Assembly: GCA_003242705.1 (NCBI GenBank)
Contig: QGVF01000001.1
Span: forward strand, 47,520 to 111,519
Source: Acidobacteriota bacterium
GTDB taxonomy: Bacteria; Acidobacteriota; Vicinamibacteria; Vicinamibacterales; SCN-69-37
Length of the DNA: 64,000 bases
Direction: 5' to 3'
The position numbers were made by a program, and so were the translations under genes. Below, piece after piece: positions 9,698-17,915 of the stretch (position 1 is the stretch's first letter; each line of letters starts with the position of its first letter). The notes below the pieces were generated by a model. It searched no databases. It saw nothing but the letters and a program-made list of their open reading frames with translations, and had not been told where the DNA came from.

Positions 9698-9703
9698 TAC
9701 ACT
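9698..9703 (+). promoter_or_regulatory. -10-like TACACT, leaderless oxidoreductase start
   Basis: TACACT is followed by 6 nt and the ATG at 9710, with no ribosome site. It shows the same spacing as the other leaderless candidates and supports 9710 as start. Confidence 0.45.
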
Positions 9704-9709
9704 GCAGCC

Positions 9710-11749
9710 ATGGCCCGTTCCGACGCCCCGTCTCCCCCTGTCTCCTGGGGACGCTCCAGAATCTCGACGGCCTGCACCCTCGACTGCCCAGACTCCTGCA
9801 GCCTGCAGGTCACGGTCGAGCGCGGCCGGATTGTCCGCATCGAAGGCTCGCACGACGCGCCATCGACCGCCGGGTACATCTGCGGCAAGGTGCGGCGCTT
9901 CGATCGCCGCGTCTACAGCGCCGAACGCATCCTCTACCCGATGCGGCGGAAGGGACCGCGCGGCCACGCCGCATTCGATCAGATCAGCTGGGAAGAAGCG
10001 CTCGACCTGATCGTCGAGCGCATCGAGGAGGCCCGCACGCGCTACGGTGCCGAATCGATCCTCCCGTACTACTACGGCGGATCGAACGGCCTGCTGACGA
10101 ACGAGCTCGACGACGCGCGGTTCTTCCGCCGCCTGGGGGCCTCGCGGCTGGCACGCACGATCTGCGCGGCGCCGACCGGCGCCGCGGCCGCGGCCATGTA
10201 CGGCCGGATGCCGGGCGTCGCCTACGAAGACTACGCCCATGCCCGGCTCATTGTCGTGTGGGGCTGCAATGCGTCGGCCTCGGGCATCCACCTCGTCAGC
10301 CACATCAAGGCCGCGCAGAACGCCGGCGCGAAGCTGGTCGTCGTCGACCCGCGACGGACGCCGCTCGCCCGCATGGCCGACCTGCACCTGCCGGTCCGCC
10401 CAGGGACCGATCTGCCGGTTGCGCTGGCGGTCATCAACGATCTGTTCGAGCGCGGCCGCGCCGACCTCGGGTTCCTGCACGCCCATGCCGACGGCGTCGA
10501 CGAGCTGCGGCAGGCGGCCGCCGAGTGGACGATCGAGCGCGCGGCGCAGGAGTCCGGCCTCGATCCCGCCGCGCTGGGCACCTTCGCCGAGTGGTACGGC
10601 ACGATCGCACCGGCAGTCGTCCGCTGCGGCTGGGGACAGGAGCGCAACCGCAACGGTGGCGGCTCGTCGCTCGCCATCCTCGCGCTGCCTGCCGTCGGCG
10701 GCAAGTTCGGCGTGCGCGGCGGCGGCTACACGATGAGCAACTCGGCGGCCTGGGGCATCGCTCAGGAAGCGCTCGTCGACGAACCGTCGCCGTCGACGCG
10801 CATCGTCAACATGAACGAGCTCGGCCGCGCGCTCACTGAGTTCGACAATCCACCGGTGACAGTGCTGTTCGTCTACAACTCGAACCCGCTGTCGACGGCC
10901 CCCGATCAGAACCGCGTCCGCGAAGGCCTGATGCGCGACGACCTGTTCACGATCGTGCACGAACAGGTCATGACGGACACGGCCGTGTACGCCGACCTCG
11001 TGCTGCCTGCCACGACGTTCCTCGAGCACTACGACATCGCGCGCGGCTACGGCGCCTATCACCTGCAGGTGGTGCAGCCGGTCATCGCGCCGGTCGGCGA
11101 GGCGAAGTCGAACCGCGACCTGTTCCACGAGCTGTCGGTCCGCTTCGGGTTCGCTGAGCCCGATGACGCGGGGGAAGCTGGCGCGCTGATCGAAGCGGCG
11201 GCAAAGCTGCCCGACGGACTGGGCACGGCCCTGCTCCAGGGGCAACGGCCGGATCCGCCGAAAGGGCGCTTCCCGGTCCAGTTCGTCGACGTCCGTCCCG
11301 GGACGGCCGACGGCCGCATCAAGCTGTTCCCGGCGGGACTGACGCGCGACGGCAGCAGTCCGTACCGCTACCGGCCGAATCCGGGGTCCGACACGTACCC
11401 GCTCAGCCTGATCTCGCCTGCCAGTCCGCACACCATCTCGTCGACGCTCGGTGAGCTGCGCCCGACGATCGTCAAGCTCAAGATTCATCCCGACGACGCC
11501 GCGGCACGCTCGATCGCGGACGGCGATCCGATCCGCGTCTACAACGAGCTGGGCGAGGTGCACTGCGAAGCGTCGGTGACGCCCGAGGTGCGCCCCGGTA
11601 CGGTGGCGCTGCCGAAGGGCCTCTGGGCACGGAGCACGTTCAACGGCTCGACGGCGAACGCCCTGGTGCCGCAGACGTTGAGCGACATTGCCGGCGGGGC
11701 ATGCTTCAACGACGCACGCGTGCAGGTGGAGCTGAAGGGGCGGCACTGA
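9710..11749 (+). CDS. molybdopterin-dependent oxidoreductase, single-subunit
   Basis: A 679-residue protein of the DMSO-reductase superfamily, with cytosolic character (no signal peptide or Tat motif). The N terminus binds a 4Fe-4S cluster through C22, C26, C30 and C58 (CTLDCPDSC, then GYICGK). Central blocks bind the bis-MGD cofactor (VVWGCNASASGIHL, VVVDPRRTPLARMADLHLPVRPGTDLPVA split over two strands). The C-terminal molydopterin-dinucleotide-binding domain includes LISPASPHTISSTLGE and KLKIHPDDAAARSIADGDPIRV. No partner electron-transfer subunit is adjacent, so the substrate (formate-like, sulfur or other) cannot be called. It converges with the giant surface protein gene. Confidence 0.88.
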   Translation: MARSDAPSPPVSWGRSRISTACTLDCPDSCSLQVTVERGRIVRIEGSHDAPSTAGYICGKVRRFDRRVYSAERILYPMRRKGPRGHAAFDQISWEEALDLIVERIEEARTRYGAESILPYYYGGSNGLLTNELDDARFFRRLGASRLARTICAAPTGAAAAAMYGRMPGVAYEDYAHARLIVVWGCNASASGIHLVSHIKAAQNAGAKLVVVDPRRTPLARMADLHLPVRPGTDLPVALAVINDLFERGRADLGFLHAHADGVDELRQAAAEWTIERAAQESGLDPAALGTFAEWYGTIAPAVVRCGWGQERNRNGGGSSLAILALPAVGGKFGVRGGGYTMSNSAAWGIAQEALVDEPSPSTRIVNMNELGRALTEFDNPPVTVLFVYNSNPLSTAPDQNRVREGLMRDDLFTIVHEQVMTDTAVYADLVLPATTFLEHYDIARGYGAYHLQVVQPVIAPVGEAKSNRDLFHELSVRFGFAEPDDAGEAGALIEAAAKLPDGLGTALLQGQRPDPPKGRFPVQFVDVRPGTADGRIKLFPAGLTRDGSSPYRYRPNPGSDTYPLSLISPASPHTISSTLGELRPTIVKLKIHPDDAAARSIADGDPIRVYNELGEVHCEASVTPEVRPGTVALPKGLWARSTFNGSTANALVPQTLSDIAGGACFNDARVQVELKGRH

Positions 11750-11758
11750 ACCGGCAAG

Positions 11759-11784
11759 GGCCGGCCCGACTCCAGGCGCCGGCC
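11759..11784. terminator. GC-rich hairpin between convergent genes
   Basis: Perfect 7 bp arms GGCCGGC (11759-11765) and GCCGGCC (11778-11784) around a 12 nt loop lie between the oxidoreductase stop and the stop of the converging giant protein gene. There is no T-tract, so termination both ways is an inference from position. Confidence 0.4.
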
Positions 11785-14700
11785 TAGAACCCCTGCCGGA
11801 TGCCGACCTGCCAGCGGACGCCGCGCTCGGCGCGATCGAACGGGTGGCTCACGGCTAGCTCGACGGGGAGCAGGCCGAAGACGTTGATCCGCACCGCGCC
11901 ACCCACGCTGCGCACCGGGTGTCGCGTGCCGCCGGCGAAGGCCGGCAGCTCATCGGACGTCCACGTCAGCCCGGCGTCGGCAAACAGCACCAGATCGAGG
12001 GGCACCCGCCCGTACTCGAGCTCGCCGCGGAACAGGCCGGGAACCGGCGCCCTCAGCTCAAGGTTCACGACCGCCATCCTGCTGCCGAGGAGGTTGGCGA
12101 ACACGTCGCACTCGGCGCCGGCAACACCGCGCAGGCACTCCGCCGCAGTGAATGTCCCGATGCCATAGCCGTGGACGAACTCCGGATAGCCGGCATACAG
12201 GCTGACGATCTGGTCGTGCTCGGCGTCTCGACCGTAGCGCCCGTAGTGCAGGGCGCGTACCGCGATGGTCCACGGGCGGACCGGCATGTAGTACCGCCGC
12301 CAGTCGGCCAGGACGCTCGTGTAGTTGATCGTGCCGCCCGTGCGGCCGATCTCGAAGCGCGATCGCGCACCGAAGATCGGGTGCGTCGCGCCGAAGAGCG
12401 CCGTGTCGCGCACGATCGCCGCACTGCCCGATCCCAGCCACAGCGTCGGGCCGAGCGACTCGACATCCCGCCGCTGCTCCACCGGGGTCCTCGTCCCGGC
12501 CACGTATGTCGACGTGCGCATCTCGCGACTGAACGAGATGGCCTCGCCCGCAGCCGACAGCTCGAGTCGTGTCGAGGTACTGAACGGATAGAACGCGGTC
12601 AGGAAGCCGCCGCGCGCCTGCTGGCGCTCGATGACGGCACTCACGTGCGTCTGCCCGGCCTCGGGGTCGTCGCGTCGCGACAGGTAGCCGATGGTCGTGG
12701 GTATCGCGGCAGCGGCCGCCGCCCAGTTCCAGCGGTGCCGCCGGTTCACGTACACGAGCTGGCCGCCGAAGTCGGCAAGGGTCCCGCCGATCTGCGCCTG
12801 TACACCGAGCGCGCGATCGCCGAGCATGTCGCTGAAGAACGCCGAAATCCCGCCCGAGACCCGCGGACCGAGTGATGTCATCCCGCCCGAGATCGTCGGC
12901 TGGCCGAGGAAGTCGAGCGAGAGATTCCGTCCGTACGGCTCCCCCTCGGGCAGCGGAGCCACAGGCGGCAGCCCCCGATCGACGTTCGACAGCAGCGCGT
13001 ACACGTCGCCGCCCACCGCTGCCCGGCCCGGCAGCAGCGCCGCGGTATCCGACACCGGCTGCGGCACGATCGCCACCGTGTCGGCGGGATCGAGCCGGTA
13101 GAGCGAATGACCCGCGTTCTCGAACACGCTGAAGACGAGCCGCCCGGTCTGCGCCATGCTCAGCGCCGGGCTCGTCGTGGTGATGCCCGCGACGCCGGTG
13201 GCCGCCGACAGCAGCTGCTCGGGCGGCCCGCCATCGATCGGCATCCGGTAGATGTTGCTGATGCCGTCCGGGTCGGCCACGAAGGTGATGGTGCGGCCGT
13301 CGGCGCTGACCTGCGGGCTCAGATGACGGCCCGTGAGGAAGCCGGCAATCGGCCGGACCTGCCGCGTCGCCAGGTCGAGCCGGGCAAGACGCAGCGGCCC
13401 CGGCTCGAGCCGTTCGACGTCGGTGCTGAAGCGTTCCGTGACGAACACGATCGTCGTCCCGTCGGGCGTGAACGTCGGCTCGAAGTCGGCGTACACGTCG
13501 TCGGTCAGCTGCTCGACCGTGCCGTCGTCCAGGCGCACGCGATAGAGGTCGACGAGGCCGCCGCGATTGCCGCTGAGGACGATCGACCGCCCGTCGGGCG
13601 CGAACGCCGGGTGCAGCACGTCGTCGAGGTCCGGCAATCTCACTTCGCGTCGGATACGGCCGTTCGTAGTGTCGATCAACGCCAGCACGGGGCGTCCCGC
13701 GCGCACGGCTGCAATGGCCAGCAGTCGCCCGTCGGGGCTCCAGGCGCCCGCCGAGCTCAGAAACTGCAGACTGTCGAAGTGCGGGTCGCTGGCCGACGTG
13801 GTCAGCCGCCGGACGATGGCGCCCGTCTCGGCGTCGGCGATGAAGAGGTCGACCGCGAACCGGTCGCGCTCGGAAAAGAACGCGACCAGCCGTCCGTCGG
13901 GACTGACGCGCGGGCCGACGTTGTAGCGGCCGCCTCCGGTATCGCGCCCGATCACGTGGCGCGGCACGCTCGTCACCGGCGACCCGTTGTCGGCCAGCTC
14001 GCGGGTGCGCGCGAGGATCGCCGCGTGCCACTCGGCCGTCAGGCTGTCGGGATCGGTCCCCAGCTGCGCGGTCATCCCCTCCAGATCCACCTGCGGGTTG
14101 GCCGCCGAGCGGATGAGCGAAGCCACCGCCCGATCGCCGTATCTGGCGCCGATGAAGGCCCAGAAGGCGTGGCCCCACCGGTAGGGGAAGTATTCGTAGC
14201 GATGCAGATCGCGGATGTGCGGCAGCTGCTCGCGCAGCGCCGCGTCGCGCAGCCACATCGCCGTCTGTGAGTCGACCGGGCCGAGCGAGAGATACTCGGC
14301 CATGCCTTCGACGTACCAGAGGGGGAATGCGAGGATGCCGGGCAGCAGTCCCGTGCGGTCGCGCGGATCGTCACCCGTCAGGTCGAACTGGAACGCGTGA
14401 ACGATCTCGTGGCCGAGCACGTGATCCGTGTCGGCCAGCGAGCCCGTCATCGGCAGCACGATCCGCCGCTTGATGGCTTCCGTGACGCCGCCGGTCCCCT
14501 CGCCGATCAGGCCGTCGATCGTATTCGTCTGCCGGAAGTGCGCCGGCGCGGCATAGAGGATGATCGGCTGGCGTCCCCGCAGCTCGTGTCCGAAGAAGCG
14601 CGACAGCCGATCGTGCCACCGCTCGGCCATCCGGGCCACGAGGGCCGCGGCTTCCGCTTCCTCCGGGTAGTAGTAGATGTCGAAGCGCTCGGTCTGCAGG

Positions 14701-14828
14701 ATGCGGAAGTCGAACGACCGGTACTGCACCTTGTTCCGGCCGAAGTACTGCGCCGCCGCCGGCCCGGGCGCGGCGAGCCACGCTACGAGCACGATGGCCA
14801 CGACACGCAGCAGGCGGCAGGCGTTCAT
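11784..14828 (-). CDS. exported peptidase-MA-like / TolB-like propeller / outer-membrane barrel protein (copy 1)
   Basis: A 1014-residue secreted protein. A signal peptide (residues 1-26, ending AAA|Q) is followed by the shared opening YFGRNKVQYRSFDF. A gluzincin-type peptidase domain has HEIVH (140-144) and a downstream Glu at about 174 (VEGMAEY). Next comes a TolB/WD40-like beta-propeller (about 320-640) with repeated RVSPDGRLVAF-, WSPDGRLLAI-, FAPDGRSIVL- and FTPDGTTIVF-type blades. The last about 350 residues are a strand-rich region rich in aromatic and Gly residues ending in WQVGIRQGF, a terminal Phe as in outer-membrane barrels. Start 14828 begins the signal peptide. It is a paralogue of the 35897-39043 gene. 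Confidence 0.8.
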   Translation of the reverse strand: MNACRLLRVVAIVLVAWLAAPGPAAAQYFGRNKVQYRSFDFRILQTERFDIYYYPEEAEAAALVARMAERWHDRLSRFFGHELRGRQPIILYAAPAHFRQTNTIDGLIGEGTGGVTEAIKRRIVLPMTGSLADTDHVLGHEIVHAFQFDLTGDDPRDRTGLLPGILAFPLWYVEGMAEYLSLGPVDSQTAMWLRDAALREQLPHIRDLHRYEYFPYRWGHAFWAFIGARYGDRAVASLIRSAANPQVDLEGMTAQLGTDPDSLTAEWHAAILARTRELADNGSPVTSVPRHVIGRDTGGGRYNVGPRVSPDGRLVAFFSERDRFAVDLFIADAETGAIVRRLTTSASDPHFDSLQFLSSAGAWSPDGRLLAIAAVRAGRPVLALIDTTNGRIRREVRLPDLDDVLHPAFAPDGRSIVLSGNRGGLVDLYRVRLDDGTVEQLTDDVYADFEPTFTPDGTTIVFVTERFSTDVERLEPGPLRLARLDLATRQVRPIAGFLTGRHLSPQVSADGRTITFVADPDGISNIYRMPIDGGPPEQLLSAATGVAGITTTSPALSMAQTGRLVFSVFENAGHSLYRLDPADTVAIVPQPVSDTAALLPGRAAVGGDVYALLSNVDRGLPPVAPLPEGEPYGRNLSLDFLGQPTISGGMTSLGPRVSGGISAFFSDMLGDRALGVQAQIGGTLADFGGQLVYVNRRHRWNWAAAAAAIPTTIGYLSRRDDPEAGQTHVSAVIERQQARGGFLTAFYPFSTSTRLELSAAGEAISFSREMRTSTYVAGTRTPVEQRRDVESLGPTLWLGSGSAAIVRDTALFGATHPIFGARSRFEIGRTGGTINYTSVLADWRRYYMPVRPWTIAVRALHYGRYGRDAEHDQIVSLYAGYPEFVHGYGIGTFTAAECLRGVAGAECDVFANLLGSRMAVVNLELRAPVPGLFRGELEYGRVPLDLVLFADAGLTWTSDELPAFAGGTRHPVRSVGGAVRINVFGLLPVELAVSHPFDRAERGVRWQVGIRQGF

Positions 14829-14880
14829 ACGGCGCGCGTCTCCCGCAGGTCCGGCGCGGATCGGCCGACGGGCCAGCTGG

Positions 14881-14886
14881 TAAGAT
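14881..14886 (+). promoter_or_regulatory. -10-like TAAGAT for yggX
   Basis: TAAGAT lies 31 nt before the yggX ATG, and GAGGAGA at 14903-14909 is the ribosome site, so this is a leadered arrangement. Confidence 0.35.
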
Positions 14887-14917
14887 CCGCACGAAGGCTG
14901 ACGAGGAGACTTCAATT

Positions 14918-15220
14918 ATGGCATCAGACCAGCAGAGCGGCGTCCGGATGGTGTTCTGTCAGAAGCTGCGCCGCGAGCTTCCCGGCCTCGACGCGCCGCC
15001 GTGGCCCGGCGAGCTCGGCCAGCGCATCTACGAGAACATCTCGCGCGAGGCCTGGGAGATGTGGGAAGAGCGGATGACGATGATCATCAACGAGTACCGG
15101 CTGCTGCCGTTCCAGAAGGAGGCGCAGGCGCTCGTTGCCCGGCAGATGGAGGAATTCTTCTTCTCCGACCAGTCGTCGCTGCCGCCCGGCTTCGTGCCCG
15201 AGACCCCGCAGCGGTCCTGA
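14918..15220 (+). CDS. yggX: YggX-type Fe(II)-trafficking / oxidative damage protection protein
   Basis: A 100-residue cytosolic protein of the YggX family, linked in enterics to protecting Fe-S clusters and labile iron under oxidative stress. It has the conserved early Cys (C14 in MVFCQKL), PGLDAPPWPGELGQRIYENIS, AWEMWEERMTMIINEYRLL and the C-terminal MEEFFFSDQSSLPPGFVP. The ATG follows GAGGAGA by 8 nt. It precedes the LigD-phosphoesterase gene by 23 bp on the same strand, so the two may share a transcript. Confidence 0.93.
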   Translation: MASDQQSGVRMVFCQKLRRELPGLDAPPWPGELGQRIYENISREAWEMWEERMTMIINEYRLLPFQKEAQALVARQMEEFFFSDQSSLPPGFVPETPQRS

Positions 15221-15243
15221 ACCCGGCCACACACCCGACCCTG

Positions 15244-16146
15244 ATGCCGCTCGAGGAGTACCGCCGCAAGCGCGACTTCACGAAGTCGCCCGAGCCTCCG
15301 GGCCGGCCGGCTCCCCGGCGGCGTCGCCGCGACGGCCTGCTCTTCTGCGTCCAGAAGCACCTGGCGACCCAGCTGCACTACGATCTGCGCCTCGAGCACA
15401 ACGGCGTGCTGCTCTCGTGGGCAGTACCGAAGGGGCCATCGCTGGATCCGTCGGTCCGGCGACTCGCCATGCAGGTCGAAGATCACCCGATCGAGTACGG
15501 CTCGTTCGAGGGCGTCATCCCCGAAGGCTACGGCGCCGGCATCGTCATGCTCTGGGACACCGGCACGTGGACACCGGAAGTCGACGATGTCGATGCCGCC
15601 CTCGCGAAAGGCGACCTCAAGTTCCGCCTCGACGGCTACAAGCTGAAAGGGTCGTGGGCGCTGGTGAGGACGCGCGGCTACGGCGACCGCGGCGAGGGGC
15701 GCAGCTGGCTGCTCATCAAGCATCGCGACGACTGGTCGGGGCCGATCGACATCACGACGTTCGCCCCGCTCAGCGTGAAAAGCGAGCTCGACCTTCCGGA
15801 AATTCTCGCGGCCGACGCGCCGGCGCTCTGGACGAGCGGTCGGAGCGCGCCGACGCGCTCGCTCGCCCGCTTCAGGCGCATCATCGAGCAGGCGGCCAGT
15901 ATCAAGGCCGAGCGTGAGGCCGGCGAAGCTGAAAAGGCGCCCTCCGGTGCTCGCCGTCGCCGCCGGCCCGGGCCCGCGTCGGCATCGGGCAAGCCGCCGA
16001 CGGCGGCAAAACCAGCAAAGAAGGCGACAAAGAGCGCCACGGCAAGCGCCAGGAAGACCGCCAACAGGTCGGCGAAGAAGTCCGTGAAGAAGTCGGCGAC
16101 GGGAACGCCGGCTGCTGCGTCCCGCCGGACGCGCGCGCGACGCTAA
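15244..16146 (+). CDS. stand-alone LigD-type 3'-phosphoesterase with histone-like tail
   Basis: A 300-residue protein with one LigD phosphoesterase domain (about residues 25-190), which trims 3'-phosphate and 3'-ribonucleotide ends at breaks in bacterial end joining. The residues known to matter in Pseudomonas LigD (H42, H48, D50, R52, H84, Y88) all have counterparts with a constant offset of three: H39, H45, D47, R49, H81, Y85. There is no ligase or polymerase domain. After about residue 230 the protein becomes a Lys/Ala/Ser-rich tail with KKATKS-, RKTANRS- and KKSVKKS-type repeats like histone H1, which probably binds DNA (inference). It converges with the YvcK-like gene, the stops overlapping by 4 bp. 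Confidence 0.88.
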   Translation: MPLEEYRRKRDFTKSPEPPGRPAPRRRRRDGLLFCVQKHLATQLHYDLRLEHNGVLLSWAVPKGPSLDPSVRRLAMQVEDHPIEYGSFEGVIPEGYGAGIVMLWDTGTWTPEVDDVDAALAKGDLKFRLDGYKLKGSWALVRTRGYGDRGEGRSWLLIKHRDDWSGPIDITTFAPLSVKSELDLPEILAADAPALWTSGRSAPTRSLARFRRIIEQAASIKAEREAGEAEKAPSGARRRRRPGPASASGKPPTAAKPAKKATKSATASARKTANRSAKKSVKKSATGTPAAASRRTRARR

Positions 16147-17150
16147 CTCGACGCCGACACGCTTACCGGATCAGGCTGGCGGATGAGCAGGTGCTCGGCC
16201 AGCGCCGCCCAGACCGCCGCGCGCAGGCGCGATCGATGATGGCGCGCGATCGTCCGGCACCAGAAGGCGCCCTCGATCAGCTGGCATCCTTCGGGCAGTG
16301 TGCCCAGCTCGAGCGGCAGCTTGTGCTCGAGCGCGTAGCCTTCGAGCACCGACGGCGCCGGTCGCGACGTGTTGAAGATCACGACGTCGATCGGGCGCCG
16401 GATGGCCGCCGACAGCCGCCTGACGGCATCGGCGGCCGTGAAGCCTTCCATCCCCCGCCCTTCGGTGAGCAGGTTCGCCACGTAGATGATCGGCCCGCGG
16501 ACACCTGCAATCGCCTCGGCGGCGCCTTCGACGAGGAAGATCGGGAGCAGGCTCGTGTAGAAGCTGCCGGGTCCGATGATGGCCGCGTCGAGGTCGCGGA
16601 TGACCTCGGCCACACGCGGATGGATGGCCGCCGACGGCTCGAGCCAGAGGCGCTCGATGGGCCGTCCACCCGCCTGGCCTGCGTCGACTTCCACTTCCCC
16701 GCGCGTCTGAAACCCGTCGGCGTACTCGGCGCAGAGCGTCGAACGCTCGACCGTGATCGGCCAGACGTGTCCCCGGCAGCCGAGCAGCGTCCGCAGCGCA
16801 TCGACCGCGGCAAGAAAATCGCCCCCGGTGTACTGCTCCATCATCGAGAGCAGGAGGTTGCCGCCCGTGTGCCCGGCCAGCCGACTCCGGCCCTCGAGCA
16901 TCGGGAGCCGGGCCAGCAGGATGGCGCGGGCCTCGCGTTCGTTGCGCGCCAGCGCCAGCGCGCACTTCAGCACGTCGCCGGGCGGCAGGACGCCGAGCTC
17001 GTCCCGCAGCTGGCCCGACGATCCGCCGCTGTCGAACATCGTGACGATAGCGTGCAGATCGACCCAGGGGTTGTTCTTCAGGCCGCCGAGCAGACTGGGC
17101 AGGCCGGTGCCTCCGCCGAAGCAGCCGACCTTGAGCATCCGCAACTTCAC
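16143..17150 (-). CDS. YvcK / CofD-like protein (gluconeogenesis factor family)
   Basis: A 335-residue protein with the nucleotide-binding start CFGGGTGLPSLLGGLK (about 9-24), TMFDSGGSSGQLRDELGVLPPGD, LAGHTGGNLLL, and DAAIIGPGSFYTSLLPIFLVEGAAEAI. This is the pattern of the CofD-like YvcK/YjiF proteins, which bind UDP-sugars in Bacillus and affect cell shape and growth on gluconeogenic carbon; the biochemical activity is not settled. The start is GTG at 17150, 6 nt after TAGAAT, so it is probably leaderless; a downstream in-frame ATG is the alternative. Confidence 0.82.
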   Translation of the reverse strand: MKLRMLKVGCFGGGTGLPSLLGGLKNNPWVDLHAIVTMFDSGGSSGQLRDELGVLPPGDVLKCALALARNEREARAILLARLPMLEGRSRLAGHTGGNLLLSMMEQYTGGDFLAAVDALRTLLGCRGHVWPITVERSTLCAEYADGFQTRGEVEVDAGQAGGRPIERLWLEPSAAIHPRVAEVIRDLDAAIIGPGSFYTSLLPIFLVEGAAEAIAGVRGPIIYVANLLTEGRGMEGFTAADAVRRLSAAIRRPIDVVIFNTSRPAPSVLEGYALEHKLPLELGTLPEGCQLIEGAFWCRTIARHHRSRLRAAVWAALAEHLLIRQPDPVSVSASS

Positions 17151-17156
17151 CGGGTT

Positions 17157-17162
17157 ATTCTA
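17157..17162 (-). promoter_or_regulatory. -10-like TAGAAT, leaderless YvcK-like start
   Basis: On the minus strand TAGAAT is followed by 6 nt and the GTG at 17150. No ribosome site is seen. Confidence 0.45.
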
Positions 17163-17219
17163 CGCGGACCCGCCGCCGGGCAGGTGCTTCTTCGTGCGGG
17201 TTCCACAGGGCGACACAAG

Positions 17220-17225
17220 TACAAT
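17220..17225 (+). promoter_or_regulatory. -10-like TACAAT, leaderless operon start
   Basis: TACAAT is followed by 6 nt and the ATG at 17232. It would drive the five-gene operon 17232-21873 from a leaderless mRNA. Confidence 0.5.
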
Positions 17226-17231
17226 TGCGGC

Positions 17232-17915
17232 ATGCCGCTGACGCTCACGCCGACCGCCCGGAAGGCTTTCGATCGCATGGCCGTCGACCTCCGGCGCGTC
17301 TTCGGCGATCGGTTTGTGGCGCTCGTCGCTTCGACCGGCCACTCGGGTGTCGCGTTCGCCTCCTCGATTCTCCCCGGCGACCTCGAGGCGCTCGGTCCGC
17401 TCACGTCGAGCTGGGAGCGCGACGCCCTCGATCCGCCGCTGCTGCTCACGCCCCGCGAGTTCCGGCGCTCGCTCGACACCTTCCCCCTCGAGTACCGCGC
17501 CCTGCTCGCCCGGCACGTCGTCATCGACGGCACGCCGCCGTTCGACGACGCCGTCGTCGACCGCCAGCAGCTGCGGCACGCGTGTGAGGTCCAGGCCAAG
17601 AGCCACCTGATCCACCTGCGCCAGGGCTGGGTCCAGGCCGGTTCCGACAAGGGATCGCTCTCGGAGCTGCTGGTTCGCTCGGCCGCTCCGCTGCGGGCGC
17701 TGCTCGCCAACATCTCGGATCTGGTCGACGACGCCGGCCCGTCGGACCCGGTGGGCGGCGCCGAGCAGGCAGGAATCGACACCGACCTGACGCGCGCCAT
17801 CCTTGCGCTCGAAGACGATGAATCGGGCGCACCGGCGCTGACGGATCGGCTCGGCGACTACGTCGTGCTGGCGGAACGGCTCTGGGCATTCGTCGATACC
17901 TGGACGTCGCGATGA
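17232..17915 (+). CDS. unknown protein, possibly nucleotidyltransferase-like
   Basis: A 227-residue soluble protein without signal peptide or membrane helix. The opening RKAFDRMAVDLRRVFGDRFVALVAS and the later segment TPREFRRSLDTFPLEYRALL followed by RQQLRHACEVQAKSHLIHLRQGW resemble the layout of nucleotidyltransferase-fold proteins with a helical C-terminal half, but the catalytic GS...DxD motif is not seen, so any such fold would be inactive or diverged. This is a weak inference. The ATG follows TACAAT by 6 nt. Its stop overlaps the start of the TPM gene (ATGA), so it belongs to the TPM/LemA operon. Confidence 0.6.
   Translation: MPLTLTPTARKAFDRMAVDLRRVFGDRFVALVASTGHSGVAFASSILPGDLEALGPLTSSWERDALDPPLLLTPREFRRSLDTFPLEYRALLARHVVIDGTPPFDDAVVDRQQLRHACEVQAKSHLIHLRQGWVQAGSDKGSLSELLVRSAAPLRALLANISDLVDDAGPSDPVGGAEQAGIDTDLTRAILALEDDESGAPALTDRLGDYVVLAERLWAFVDTWTSR

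Noticed and set aside
9065-11746. 893-codon open frame on the minus strand
   Set aside because: Only its last 184 codons (the Yip1-like protein from 9619) are real; the rest is antisense to the molybdopterin oxidoreductase.
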